Assembly (NCBI GenBank): GCA_006503475.1
Contig: RSEH01000350.1
Location: 1-38,664 of the forward strand
Length of the DNA stretch: 38,664 bases
Reading direction: 5' to 3'
Source of the DNA: Stentor roeselii
Taxonomy: Eukaryota > Ciliophora > Heterotrichea > Heterotrichida > Stentoridae
Made by a program: the position numbers and the translations under genes. The notes below the pieces were generated by a model, which saw only the letters and a list, made by a program, of their open reading frames with translations, had not been told where the DNA came from and did not search any database. Each line of letters opens with the position of its first letter. Within the stretch, counting starts at the first letter, position 1. Positions 26,869 through 36,755 of this stretch are shown piece after piece.

Positions 26869-28718
26869 GTGATTAGGGCCTATTTTATCACATCCTGATT
26901 ACTTATAATTCGATTTTATCACAAATTTTTTATATTTTTGGCATGAATATTAAAATTTATGTTATTTTATAAGTTAACTTTTTCACATGTCAAATTTATG
27001 AAATAATCAAAATGGAAAACTTGCCTTAAAAGTAGCTAAAAAACAAAGAGAGCTTTTGACGCTTGAAAAAAATCAGAAATCATCAAATTCAAATAAAAAA
27101 ATCCTTAATTAGCTCAAAAAACGATTGGAATAATCTTTAATATTAAAAGATCAACAGTCTCAAAAAATTCTTAGCAAAAAATTCTCGATTCTTGAATTTG
27201 ATCATAAAGACTAAAAAAATAAAGCATTGACATTAAAGAAGGCAACTTTTCCATGCATAGATGATGCAGTTTATTTATGGTTTACCTTTGCGAGAAGTAA
27301 ATCCTTTCCAATAAACAAAAATTACTCTCGACAAAAGCAATTGAATTTTAAATTAGATTTTTTGAAGAACCTAGAAGATATTGATGAAATTAAGCATTAG
27401 AATGGTTTAAAGCCTCATCAGGATAAATCAAAAGCTTAAAAAACATTTTCAAATACATTCAAGATATTTATACGGGGAAAGTGGGTTTGTTAATCCAGAA
27501 AAGGAGCAAAAATTAAGAAAATTATTGATGCATTAAAGTACATAATATTCACCGGATGATATCTTCAATGCTGATGAAACTGAATTCTATTGCAAAATGA
27601 TGACAAATAAAATACTTCATAGAAAAGGTGAAAAAACCTTGGCTTTGAACTTTAAAGATATTAAAATTTTACTGATTATTAATACACCTGATCTTATAAC
27701 ATTAAACCTGTTGTAATTGGTGAATTAAAAAACCTTGATGCATGAAAGGTGTAAATTTTTGAAATTATCGGTTGATTATGTTTCAAGTGCTAATTAATGG
27801 ATAAATACTGATCTTTTCTCAAACTTTCTAATTAAATCTGACTCGGAAATGAGAAAAAACAATCTTTATGAGCTTTAATATTTAGATAATGAAAGTCTTC
27901 ATATAAATGCATTTAAAATTTTTAATTGACCACTGTTACCGTATTTTTACTACCACAGAACTTTACGAAAGTTTTACAACCTTGGGATTGCGGTATCACA
28001 GAGAATTTTAAATCAAACTATAGAAGATTATTCCTTAGATATGCAGAATGCTACTTGAATAACCATTCTTCATACTTCATTTCATTAAAACATCTTTAAT
28101 TCTTATTGAAATGAATAGAATCTAGTTTCAAATATCAAAATAAGAAATTCCTGAAGTAAAGCTAATATAATTGAAAAAGAATTGATCACAAATGAGGAAA
28201 TCGAATACGAGTATCAAAAGCAATGAATAAAACATGGAACTTTCATATATATATCGAGAGTAATTAATGAAGATTCAATGAGTGCAGATGATAATATTGA
28301 AATAGAAGAAATTATTGATGATTATTCTTGCATTCTTCAAGAGATAGTTGATTAAGTTATTATTTTATCGAATTGATCAATAAGAGAGATTTTAATGAAG
28401 AACATGAAGTTATTAGTGATTTTAGTGAGGTTTCATTATAAACAATACAGATTACAGATGGAATGATTGAATTAGATTAATGTCTTAAATTTTTAGAGCA
28501 GGAGGACATCGCAGATCTTGAAGAAATTAATACACTGAAAAGAATAATCTATAAATTAAATTAAAAAGAGAAGAAAACGCTTGCAGTTATCAATAAAAGA
28601 CTTCTTTTAGTAAGATTGAAATTGGCTTTAAAAGTTAAATATATTTTTTCATAAATGCTAATTTTATCACAAACTTGAATTATTTAGAACGAGGTATGTG
28701 ATAAATCGACCTCAAGTG
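26869..28718 (+). mobile_element. Decayed pogo/Tigger-type (Tc1-mariner superfamily) DNA transposon
   Basis: The 1.85-kb element is bounded by TA (26867-26868 and 28719-28720). The ends form imperfect terminal inverted repeats: left GTGATTAGGGCCTATTTTATCACAT, right (reverse complement) CACTTGAGGTCGATTTATCACAT, sharing the inner TTTATCACAT. Internal TTTTATCACA copies lie just inside both ends. The broken unit reads '...gacaaggaaTA' before the element and 'TATTATAAA' after it, matching 'gattaTTATAAAA' in the intact units, so the TA duplication and the ends are supported by the repeat itself. The inside encodes a ruined transposase (separate entry). Confidence 0.8.
27010..28060 (+). pseudogene. 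Dead pogo/Tigger-like transposase (CENP-B HTH + DDE)
   Basis: Shards in all three plus frames keep the family order. First a CENP-B-like HTH with FPCIDDAVYLWFTFARSKSFPIN (about 27250). Then FKASSG and KKHFQIHSRYLYGESGF. Then the first DDE strand YSPDDIFNADETEFYCKMM (about 27546), the expected '(Y)SPxDIxNxDETgl' motif. Then KPVVIGELKNL. Then LYEL.YLDNESLH (second Asp, LLDNAPSH-like, about 27870), and finally the LPQNFTKVLQPWDCGI block with FKSNYRRLF (about 27940-28040), matching the LPPNtTxxlQPxDqGI motif. In-frame TAA/TAG/TGA and frameshifts are numerous, so it is non-functional. Confidence 0.8.
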
Positions 28719-29109
28719 TATTATAAACCTGATGCAGCTTAATTTAGTGAACAAATATTCTGAATGTTCATCACATTACTGGTTAAGTTACTTATTTAGT
28801 TGGCATTTACAGTATTAACAAAGGGTTAACAAGGATGAGCATAGTTAACTTAGAATTAGATTATTTGATCAAAATCTAGATTTAGAAGAATTAAATTAAG
28901 AAATATCTTTCACTAAAGAGTGAAATACTTGAAAAAAATTTAGTGATATCAAGAACTTGCAAATCTTTCCCAACAAAACTAATAAAAGATGCTCTGCCTC
29001 AAAAAACCAAAAAACCCTTCAACTCATTTCCACAAATTTTTTCATTTTTCTCTGAAACCTTATAACTTTTTCCAAAACTTAAAAAAATTTCAATACTAAA
29101 CTAAATTAC
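28719..29109. other. Intergenic; promoter-like G-poor stretch at its right end
   Basis: No gene. From about 28985 to 29100 the plus strand is C/A/T-rich and G-poor and contains GAAACCTTATAA (29054-29065). The identical 12-mer lies 54 nt before the start of the gene at 32469. The gene here (29110-29511) runs on the opposite strand and ends at this side, so this stretch sits downstream of it. It may be the orphan promoter of a lost plus-strand gene. Confidence 0.35.
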
Positions 29110-29511
29110 TTAAGCACATCCACATCCAGCCCCAGATGGCCAAAGTGTGAAAGTATTTCCTCCCAACTTATAAACTTCAATCGCGCAGTTGAGATTAGTT
29201 GTAATATTGCAAGGGGCACTTTCTTGACTACAACCACGCCAGTAGTATTCTCTGATAAGCCAGAGACCAGCATAGAACTGTCCATAGAGACTATCGTATC
29301 TCAAAGCATTAGCATTTCCTCCACTTTCTTTACTCATGACGCACTGGCAACAGGCTTGATTCCAATTATACTTGCTACACCAATAAGTAATGCTCTGTGG
29401 ACTCGTGCTAGTACCACAAGGACAGTTAGGACAATTATTGCCAGGGCAATTACCTCCACAAGTATTTCCCATGATGCAGATTGTAAAGACAAATAAAAGT
29501 ACCAGCTTCAT
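29110..29511 (-). CDS. Secreted lysozyme-like Cys-rich protein
   Basis: Start ATG at 29511 gives 133 residues. MKLVLLFVFTICIMGN is a clean signal peptide; an in-frame upstream ATG at 29577 would bury it behind 22 polar residues. After a Cys/Pro/Gly-rich spacer (CGGNCPGNNCPNCPC), the domain reads CVMSKESGGNANAL...GLWLIREYYW, as in lysozyme/SLT-type folds where Glu62 of KESGGN would be the general acid. LNCAIEVYKLGGNTFTLW follows. 14 Cys suggest many disulphides, and the YYW...C spacing recalls i-type lysozymes. It probably cleaves peptidoglycan in food vacuoles or outside the cell, as expected for a bacterivore. Substrate and exact family are inference. Stop TAA. Confidence 0.75.
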   Translation of the reverse strand: MKLVLLFVFTICIMGNTCGGNCPGNNCPNCPCGTSTSPQSITYWCSKYNWNQACCQCVMSKESGGNANALRYDSLYGQFYAGLWLIREYYWRGCSQESAPCNITTNLNCAIEVYKLGGNTFTLWPSGAGCGCA

Positions 29512-32268
29512 ATTGTTATGTAAGCGGAAATTAAGGTAAGTAGATTTTAGAGATTTACCTTTAGTTCTCCAAATCATGAAGAACCTGAACTAATCAAAGT
29601 TATCCATGCAAAGTTTTTCGTTCGCTAAGGTCCTAAAATTGAGCCACTTCAAAAGTATGGGTAATTTTTCAAATAATTTAGTTGAAAATTTCAAAATTTC
29701 TTTTTATTCTAACTTCAAGAGACTGAAAAAAGAGTGATTTTTTATTTAAGCTGATTCTTTTCTTGAACTTGAATTATTAAAATTGAAGATGGTTTTTGGT
29801 GAGTGGAATTAAAGACTTGATAGGACTAGAGTATTAAAAAATTTAAAGTTCTACAGAAATATGAGAATTTTATTGAAAACGAAAGTTCAAATAAAATTGA
29901 AGGGTTAATTTGATATGTTTAGATATTTTTTAGGATTATAATGATTTCTTAATGATTCGTATTTAAGATAATAAAGTTTAAATTGTAGAATTGTTGGATG
30001 ATAAGTCAAGATATGATACTTATCGAAACATTTGTCATAATTAGAATCAACCTTCAGAAATTAAAGGAAACTAATGAAAATCTGAGCTCATATTCAGAAA
30101 GGGACAATTCAAGACAGGCAACTCAAGATTTCAGTTCCCACTGGATGGTAGATTGATCTCTTTTGAGCTGCTATGTTCTAACGAATGCCTAGATTTCACA
30201 TTGAAAAATCTAATAGAATTGATTGTCAATAAACTGAAGATGATCAGAATGGACTAGAGTACTCCAACTACTCGAAGACTGGTGAAAAGTACCTAAAGCC
30301 AGATATAATTGAAAAGTTCTTTGATGGCTGGTGTTAAAACTTCTTGTATAAATCACCATGTAATGATTAAGATAATTATATATTTCTGCTGTTGAATTCA
30401 AATTATGTCTAAAAAAATTATTTTGTGATTTATTAAGGATTCTAGGTACATCATATACTGATAAAATGATAAAAAACTCACCATCTAAATTATTAGCCTT
30501 TTCATATCTTTAGAACTTTATTATCAACGTAATAATATACACCTAATTGATTAAATTACCACCATATTCATAATCAATTGTAGGAGAATCAATCAAATAT
30601 ATCATCAGGGATAATAATTAATGTTATATGATTGACTTCAAGCTGGTTAATATTAATTAAAGCATTTAATTTGTATATCCTATAATAATGCAGGTAGATC
30701 CTCCATTCAAGTAATAATTATAAATTTCTCAAAATGACTCTCAATCAAGAGCATAATAAGTTTATATGATATTAATTTCATGTTTTCAATCATTCTTTAC
30801 AATAAAATTATTTCTAAACTAAACTACACATCAGTTGCAGTTGTAAGATTCATCAGTTTAATAAATGATAAATCATCTATAAAATTAGATATTTAAGTAA
30901 ATATTTATTTTTAAGTAATTTTTAATTTGGTTCAGCTAAAAATGCCTAATAAGTAGTTATAATGAATATATTAACCTATCAAAATGATTAATTTGTTTCA
31001 ATTTTATAATTCATTAATATATCAATTATCAGCTCGGTTCAATCAAAATTACAAAATCAGAAAGTCCTTCCTAATTTTAAAATTGGATTACCTTCCGATG
31101 ATATTTCCAATTGATTTAAATCTTCCTTGTAATTTCAATGTTAGTTGAAAATTTTCCTATAATGACAATTCTGTCTGTTTCAATGAGAATACTTTTTGTT
31201 TATTTCAGAACATTTTTTTACAAGTAGAAGCTAGATTCAGTTGATTTTTTATTATTCAAGAGGTTCTGACTGGAAGGTTCTTTGACTGGCTAACTATATA
31301 AAAAAAACTCTTTGCAGATGATGACCGAATAGTACCTTTAAAATTATTTATATTCATTCTTCCTAAATAAGTCTACTTCGACGAGTCAATAAGTTAACCG
31401 ACATGAAAATCATAAGAGTAAAACTGAAGAAAGCAAGCACAAATGATGTAAATTTTGAAAATTTCATAAAAATCTTCCTCTACACCAGAATAGCTTTTTT
31501 TCATGATATAGCCTGCTAGATCATGCTTTGGTTTTCTAACAAACATTATAACTTTCTCTCAAGCCAAGCCCTCCAAATTTTTTTTTTTTTCATAAATTCC
31601 TTTAAGAAAGTTTGACAACATTTTCGAAGTGTTGAAAAATCCTATCCTTTGCTTGATATATACAAATTCTAAATGAATTTCAAAGGTAATAAACAAGCCA
31701 TTTAGTTGAGTCAAATCAATGAAAGATAATTATAAGTTTAATAATTATTTCGCTTTAATCATGTATTGAACTTGAACTCGAAAAAATGCTCAAAAGACTC
31801 TGAAAAACTTATCGTCAGTTCTCTCAATTCAAAGATATCCTAATCTTGAGTTTTCATGATTTTTTTAAGACAATTTCATTGAATCTTCCCCTGATGTGGA
31901 AAAATCAGAAGCGTCCTCATTTCATTCTAATTACTTCTGTCAGTATTTATTTTGATAGAGATTCTGAATTTTTATCTTTCTGATCTCATAAGGTGCACCC
32001 TTATTCATATGTTGTTTAAACTTGTTAAGTATTTACCTTTCAGATCCCTAATTCTTTCTTTAGGATTTCTCTATGTTTAGACTTCTGACAACTAATCTTT
32101 ATGCTTCTTTACAACAAACAATCTACACTCTCTTGAGTCAAACAGATAAAAACTCTATCATTATCTCTGAAATTCCTATCTTCAAATTTTTCTTTCTGAT
32201 AAGATTGAGTTAAATTGGATTTCCTGATCTCAATACATTTAGTCGATTACTCTCAAGAACTTAAAACA
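29512..32268. other. Long gene-poor region with relics
   Basis: 2.8 kb of AT-rich DNA. One clear relic is annotated separately (30120-30725). I found no intact gene: frames at 31880-32010 stay open for fewer than 40 codons (e.g. ISLNLPLMWKNQKRPHFIL) and show no recognisable motif. A poly-T run of 16 lies near 31575-31590. I see nothing else in 30726-32268. Confidence 0.5.
30120..30725 (-). pseudogene. Decayed kelch-like gene fragment
   Basis: Minus-strand shards in shifting frames read in order: NYYLNGGSTCIIIGYTN; NINQLEVNHITLIIIPDDI; LIDSPTIDYEYGGNLIN; NQLGVYYYVDNKVLKI; then an open stretch RYEKANNLDGEFF...TAEIYNYLNHYMVIYTRSF...SSSWSTLVHSDHLQFIDNQFY; and after a stop IFQCEI and QLKRDQSTIQWELKS. 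The YEYGG, GVYYYVDNKVLK and SSWSTL...FIDNQFY elements recall kelch repeats (GG, W...L, 'iYvfGG'). At least three frame changes and four stops are needed. The family call is tentative; decay itself is clear. Confidence 0.45.
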
Positions 32269-32468
32269 AAACTAAATCCCTTTTCAAGAACCCTACTCAA
32301 AAAAACCTTCTAATCTTTTCCAAGCCACCCTCCTTCAAAGTCCAAACTAAACCAAAAGCGAATTTCTGCCAACTTAACTTTCCACTAAGAAAAATTTTTC
32401 TTGCCTTGAACAAAGAAACCTTATAAAAACCCTTTAAAACTATTTGCTTAATCACAGACTTCGATTTA
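32269..32468 (+). promoter_or_regulatory. Upstream region of the 1,015-residue membrane-protein gene
   Basis: About 200 nt that are C/A-rich and G-poor on the sense strand (about 12 G in 180 nt). It contains GAAACCTTATAA (32415-32426), continuing as TTATAAAA 46 nt before the ATG, a TATA-like candidate. The compositional rule matches the other upstream regions in the window. Confidence 0.45.
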
Positions 32469-35400
32469 ATGGCTGTAATAATGTTTGCTTTCGTGTTGGC
32501 AGGAATAGTCTTCGGGGAAGAGATAACCCTTGTAAACGACAGACAACACGTATTTGATCTTGAAGCGAATAATCAAAATGCTTTAGTCTTTGTGATGGAC
32601 GTAAAGGACTTTATTGTTGGCGAGGCTCTAGTTAATCTTGAATCAGATATGAAAGAAATTAATGAAAGACGGGCATTGTTGAAAGCTGGAGAAGATTCGA
32701 TCCCGACAGACTTGGAACATAAAGAAAAATTTGAAATTTACTCTGGAGGTTCAGGGAAAATGATTTTTGAAATCATTCGGAAATCTAAAATTTACATTGT
32801 TGTTGAGAGTGAATACTCTTCTAAATTTAAAATCACTCTTACAGTGACAGAGAAAACTGTAGAATTAATCGAAAACCAACCAGTAAGATTTATTAATGCC
32901 ACTATGAATCTTTTTTCATTTGATGTTAAGAATTCAGATTTAGATTACATTGCAATCTGGATTAATAAACATTTTGCAGTGGAACTTGAGATGTACCTTA
33001 CAAAAGACTTGGATCAAATCCCAACTTACTTTAATACGGAACCATTTTCGAAAACTTGGAGTGGAAATTTTGAGTATCGAACTACTGACGTCAAGATAGG
33101 GTCGAAATTCTTAATATTTATTGATATTTCAACGGCTGATTTTGATGCGTTTTATGATGAGGTCTGTTTTATTATGGTAAAAACTTCTAGTAAAGAGATA
33201 AAACAACTTTATCTGGGAACAATGGAATCTGGCATGATAAGAACTGGTGAAGATTTTAACTCTTATTTTTTTGATATCATATCATCTGATGATATCGCAA
33301 CAATTTGTTTAGAAAAATCAGATGGAAATGGATATATTTTAATTAGTCATTTGGAGAATGTTTCGAATCAGAACTTTGATTTTTCATCTGCATATAACCT
33401 AAATGCTTGTATTAATGTTAACCCAGAGGATAGAAAAAAATTAGGAAAAACTTCAGGTAAATATTTCATAAAAGTGTTTGGTGCTGGAATATTCGCTTAT
33501 AGTCTTGTTTATACAAAGTTGAAATCAAAGTTTCATCCAATCGCCATTAATTATCCGCAAAGTGGTTTTATATACAAAAATCTTATAACTTACTATACAT
33601 TTGACTTTTTAGAAATTGAGACAAAAATCATAATTTTCCTTGAAGTCTTAACTGGAAACTCAGATTTATATGCAAAAGTCTGTAAAACCGATGCAACAAA
33701 GTGTGAATTCTCAGAAAATGAAATCGAGAATCCGATAGATATCTATTCCTCTACATTAAAAGAAGGAAATGAATATATCGAAATTGCTCATAATCCAATT
33801 AATTGCGAAGAACCTTCTAAATGTTCTTATATAATTGGAATACTTGGAAAGACTGAAAAATCTCATTTTCAGTTAGATTTAACCTCAACAGGAAATCAGT
33901 TTAAGCTATTTCCTGAAAAACCTGTAAATCTCAAAACATCAGACAATATCTATTTTTTTATCAGTAACTTCGCAACTTCTAAAGTCATTTTCGAAGTTAC
34001 TACATTAGATGAAAGTATTCCATTGTATGCTAAATCAGAGTATTCTTTTATTGAATATAATAATACTCAATATGCTATGATAAATTATTCACATACATTT
34101 ACTTTCACAAGAGGTTTTCAATTTCCAATAGCTAAATGGAAATATACATTATTCACTCTTCAAGTATGGTATGATCTTATAGAATATTGGCTTTCAGTTG
34201 TTGTCCATATAGAAAAAATTACTCAAGGTGAAAATTATAAACTTTATTCAAAAACTCCGATTCAAGATCTCATTTACGATGCACCTGACCAAAACTATAA
34301 AATTTACTACTTTTCTCCTATTTTTACTGAATCAGAAATTATGATAAAAGTGATACCAATTTTTGGCAAAGTTAAATTTTCTTTAGCTAAAACCTCTGAA
34401 AAAATAAGTGAAAAAATTGATATTGATGGCTATGATTGGCTTGTACCAAATATCAATTTTATCAATGATTCCCTTATTTTTTACATGAAATATGAAAATC
34501 CTTTAAAAAAATATAACGATACGATTCTAGTACTTGTTGAGGGTGAAGAATTTATTTTTGATAAGTCTGCAGTATACTTTATTGAATATTCTGAAAAATT
34601 TGGAAATATTGGAGAAATCATTATGTATCCAAATCAAGGAATTGATCAAACTGTGACCCATGATGGAACTATAAAATTGAGATACCCTTTATACTACAAA
34701 TATAGAGACGTTTACATTTCAATATCATATAGAAAAGATATTTATCTCAGTTATGAATCATTAGTCAACAATACTGAAGTTGGTGAGTATAATCCTTTAA
34801 AAATCCTTTTCTGGGAGGAGTATAAAGACTTGTGCCTGCATTTGAATGATGCCAATCAGACAGTGAACCAAACTGAATGTTACTTAGATATTTATATTAA
34901 TTTTGAAGTATACGGCTCTCTAGGCTATATTCACATGATCATGAATGATAGTACTTATGCTCCAGTTGAGGTTAAATTGAATTCACTGATAAAAAAAGAT
35001 CGAAATAAATATGGATATTATTATTGTGATATTTCTGTCAACAAGGACTTGATTATATCCCAAAACCTTGATTACTTTGTATATAATATAAGATATAGAA
35101 TTGAAGACAGGAATAAACCTCAATACCTCGAACGACCTAAGGATATTCTTTACGGTCTTAAGGGAGAAAGTAAAAATGAGGTTAGACTTATAAGTAGAGA
35201 AATAAAAAAGCAATGCCATTCATCAAATTGCATTTTTTTACTATTTATAAAGTGTACTGGAAACGAGGATTGTCCAGAAGGTTATATAATAAGTCAGAAA
35301 AGTGATGATGATAGCAAATATTATATCAAAATTGTATTATGGGTTGTTGCATGCATTTTATTTATGATTATCACTCTAATTATTTACTGTTGCCAAAAAA

Positions 35401-35516
35401 GAATCTATTCAAAATATCGTAAGCAAGATCTTGGAATAAAAAATGATGTGATTCCAAGTTCCAATATAGAAATGCAGCGAATCCAAGTGAAAGTAGAAGA
35501 CAGTGAGGATCATTAG
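32469..35516 (+). CDS. Large type I membrane protein with PPC-like extracellular domains
   Basis: 1,015 residues. MAVIMFAFVLAGIVFGEE is a signal peptide. The extracellular part (about 18-950) is built of beta-rich segments with bacterial PPC-like flavour: repeated 'Y/F-F-x-F-D' strands and phrases such as FLEVLTGNSDLYAKVC (about 395-410) and TTLDESIPLYAKS. Several N-glycosylation sequons (NATM, NNTQ, NYSH, NQTV) are present. A single transmembrane helix IKIVLWVVACILFMIITLIIYCC (about 953-975) is followed by a 40-residue cytosolic tail ending KVEDSEDH. Ciliate surface coats hold many such proteins. No enzymatic motif is visible, so adhesion, sensing or coat structure are guesses. The start is the first ATG that gives a signal peptide. 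No intron is needed. Stop TAG. Confidence 0.75.
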   Translation: MAVIMFAFVLAGIVFGEEITLVNDRQHVFDLEANNQNALVFVMDVKDFIVGEALVNLESDMKEINERRALLKAGEDSIPTDLEHKEKFEIYSGGSGKMIFEIIRKSKIYIVVESEYSSKFKITLTVTEKTVELIENQPVRFINATMNLFSFDVKNSDLDYIAIWINKHFAVELEMYLTKDLDQIPTYFNTEPFSKTWSGNFEYRTTDVKIGSKFLIFIDISTADFDAFYDEVCFIMVKTSSKEIKQLYLGTMESGMIRTGEDFNSYFFDIISSDDIATICLEKSDGNGYILISHLENVSNQNFDFSSAYNLNACINVNPEDRKKLGKTSGKYFIKVFGAGIFAYSLVYTKLKSKFHPIAINYPQSGFIYKNLITYYTFDFLEIETKIIIFLEVLTGNSDLYAKVCKTDATKCEFSENEIENPIDIYSSTLKEGNEYIEIAHNPINCEEPSKCSYIIGILGKTEKSHFQLDLTSTGNQFKLFPEKPVNLKTSDNIYFFISNFATSKVIFEVTTLDESIPLYAKSEYSFIEYNNTQYAMINYSHTFTFTRGFQFPIAKWKYTLFTLQVWYDLIEYWLSVVVHIEKITQGENYKLYSKTPIQDLIYDAPDQNYKIYYFSPIFTESEIMIKVIPIFGKVKFSLAKTSEKISEKIDIDGYDWLVPNINFINDSLIFYMKYENPLKKYNDTILVLVEGEEFIFDKSAVYFIEYSEKFGNIGEIIMYPNQGIDQTVTHDGTIKLRYPLYYKYRDVYISISYRKDIYLSYESLVNNTEVGEYNPLKILFWEEYKDLCLHLNDANQTVNQTECYLDIYINFEVYGSLGYIHMIMNDSTYAPVEVKLNSLIKKDRNKYGYYYCDISVNKDLIISQNLDYFVYNIRYRIEDRNKPQYLERPKDILYGLKGESKNEVRLISREIKKQCHSSNCIFLLFIKCTGNEDCPEGYIISQKSDDDSKYYIKIVLWVVACILFMIITLIIYCCQKRIYSKYRKQDLGIKNDVIPSSNIEMQRIQVKVEDSEDH

Positions 35517-36755
35517 ATAGGAAAATTTAGTAATAGTTAGTATTAAAATTAAAGAATTGAATCAAGAATTAATGATAAAAAAATATGATGTTGTTTTAAT
35601 TGATTTTTCGTTTAATTACAGGAAATTGTCTCCTAACTGAAATAAATATTAGTATCAATAAATTATAGAGCTAATGATAGTTTGTTTATAATGTTTAAAA
35701 ATTCAATTTTTTTATGATTAGAAACATATTATTACATTTTAAATTTATGAATTATCTTTTTCATAATGTTTTTTAAAGTATTTCTTGATTGATAATCGAT
35801 AAACAAAGTAAAGGATTGTATTTCTTAAATCCGAGTCCAGATGTTTGAAAGTATCATGAGTTTGTTTTATCTACTTATCTTTGAGTTTATTAACTTCTAC
35901 TGGCTTTGAAAATCTTTGATTATTCATTTATGCTTAAATCTAATTTGGATTTATATTTTGTTGATAATTTATTATTGTTCTGTTTAGTCTTGATCTTTAT
36001 TTAATCAGTTGATGATATAATTTAATTCTTTATTTGGACTATATCGTATGATTTATCTTGTCATTTAACTGGATTACCTTATAATCTTTATGTCGCTAAA
36101 TCTTATCAATATAATAAAACAAGTTTAATTGCAAAATAAACAAATTGAAACTGAGGAATATCGATAGTCTCCTGTTGAAGTCCTTGAAGAAATTCATCTA
36201 AAACTTGGATAAATACACAAATTTCTCTAACTTTAATCTTATAGCTTCTAAATAAAAACTTATACCATTTAATTAAAAGGTAAAAATCGCACACCATGTT
36301 CATAAGCAATGAAAAACTAGAGTTATGAACATAACAAAAAAATAAAAAGATCAAACATTGTCCTTCAAGATTGTCATCAAATTTTCGAATAATGGTGGAA
36401 AGGCCAATCATAGTAAACTCTTCGATACTTAAATGATAATTAAACAGAAAAAAGATTAAAATATATGAAATTCTCTATAGATTAAATTAGAAGAATAATA
36501 TATGACTGAAAATTTGGAGAATGAAGATTAATCTAAACTCGCATCCTAAATCAATAATTGATTTAAAAGACAAACTGAATTTGTTATTAAACTCTTGAAT
36601 TTTTTGCATACCTTGGAAGAATCTTGAAGTTTTATTTATTGAATTTAGATGAGTATCTAACTAATATTACAACAGATGGTAGATAATTATAACTTTTTAT
36701 TAGATTTTAGTATAAACTATTAAAGGTAAATTTTGGCTGAAATCTAAGTCTATAA
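35517..36755. other. Intergenic; one uncertain minus-strand frame
   Basis: 1.24 kb, AT-rich. A minus-strand open stretch of about 120 codons (from about 36470 to 36106: ISYILIFFLFNYHLSIEEFTMIGLSTIIRKF...ENFLQ-type helices) with an ATG at 36411 (101 residues, MIGLSTIIRKFDDNLEGQ...) reads like protein. It could be a relic of a helical domain (TBC-like by feel), but I cannot assign it and would not call it a gene. Nothing else is seen. Confidence 0.35.

Noticed and set aside
27010-28060. Transposase read with TAA/TAG as glutamine, since some stops fall at plausible Gln positions
   Set aside because: Frameshifts are also needed, one stop falls at the expected Trp of FKASSGW, and TGA stops occur as well. 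Ordinary decay explains it.
36106-36411. 101-codon minus-strand ORF as a gene
   Set aside because: No signal, motif or family match; flanked by stops in AT-rich DNA; kept only as a possible relic.
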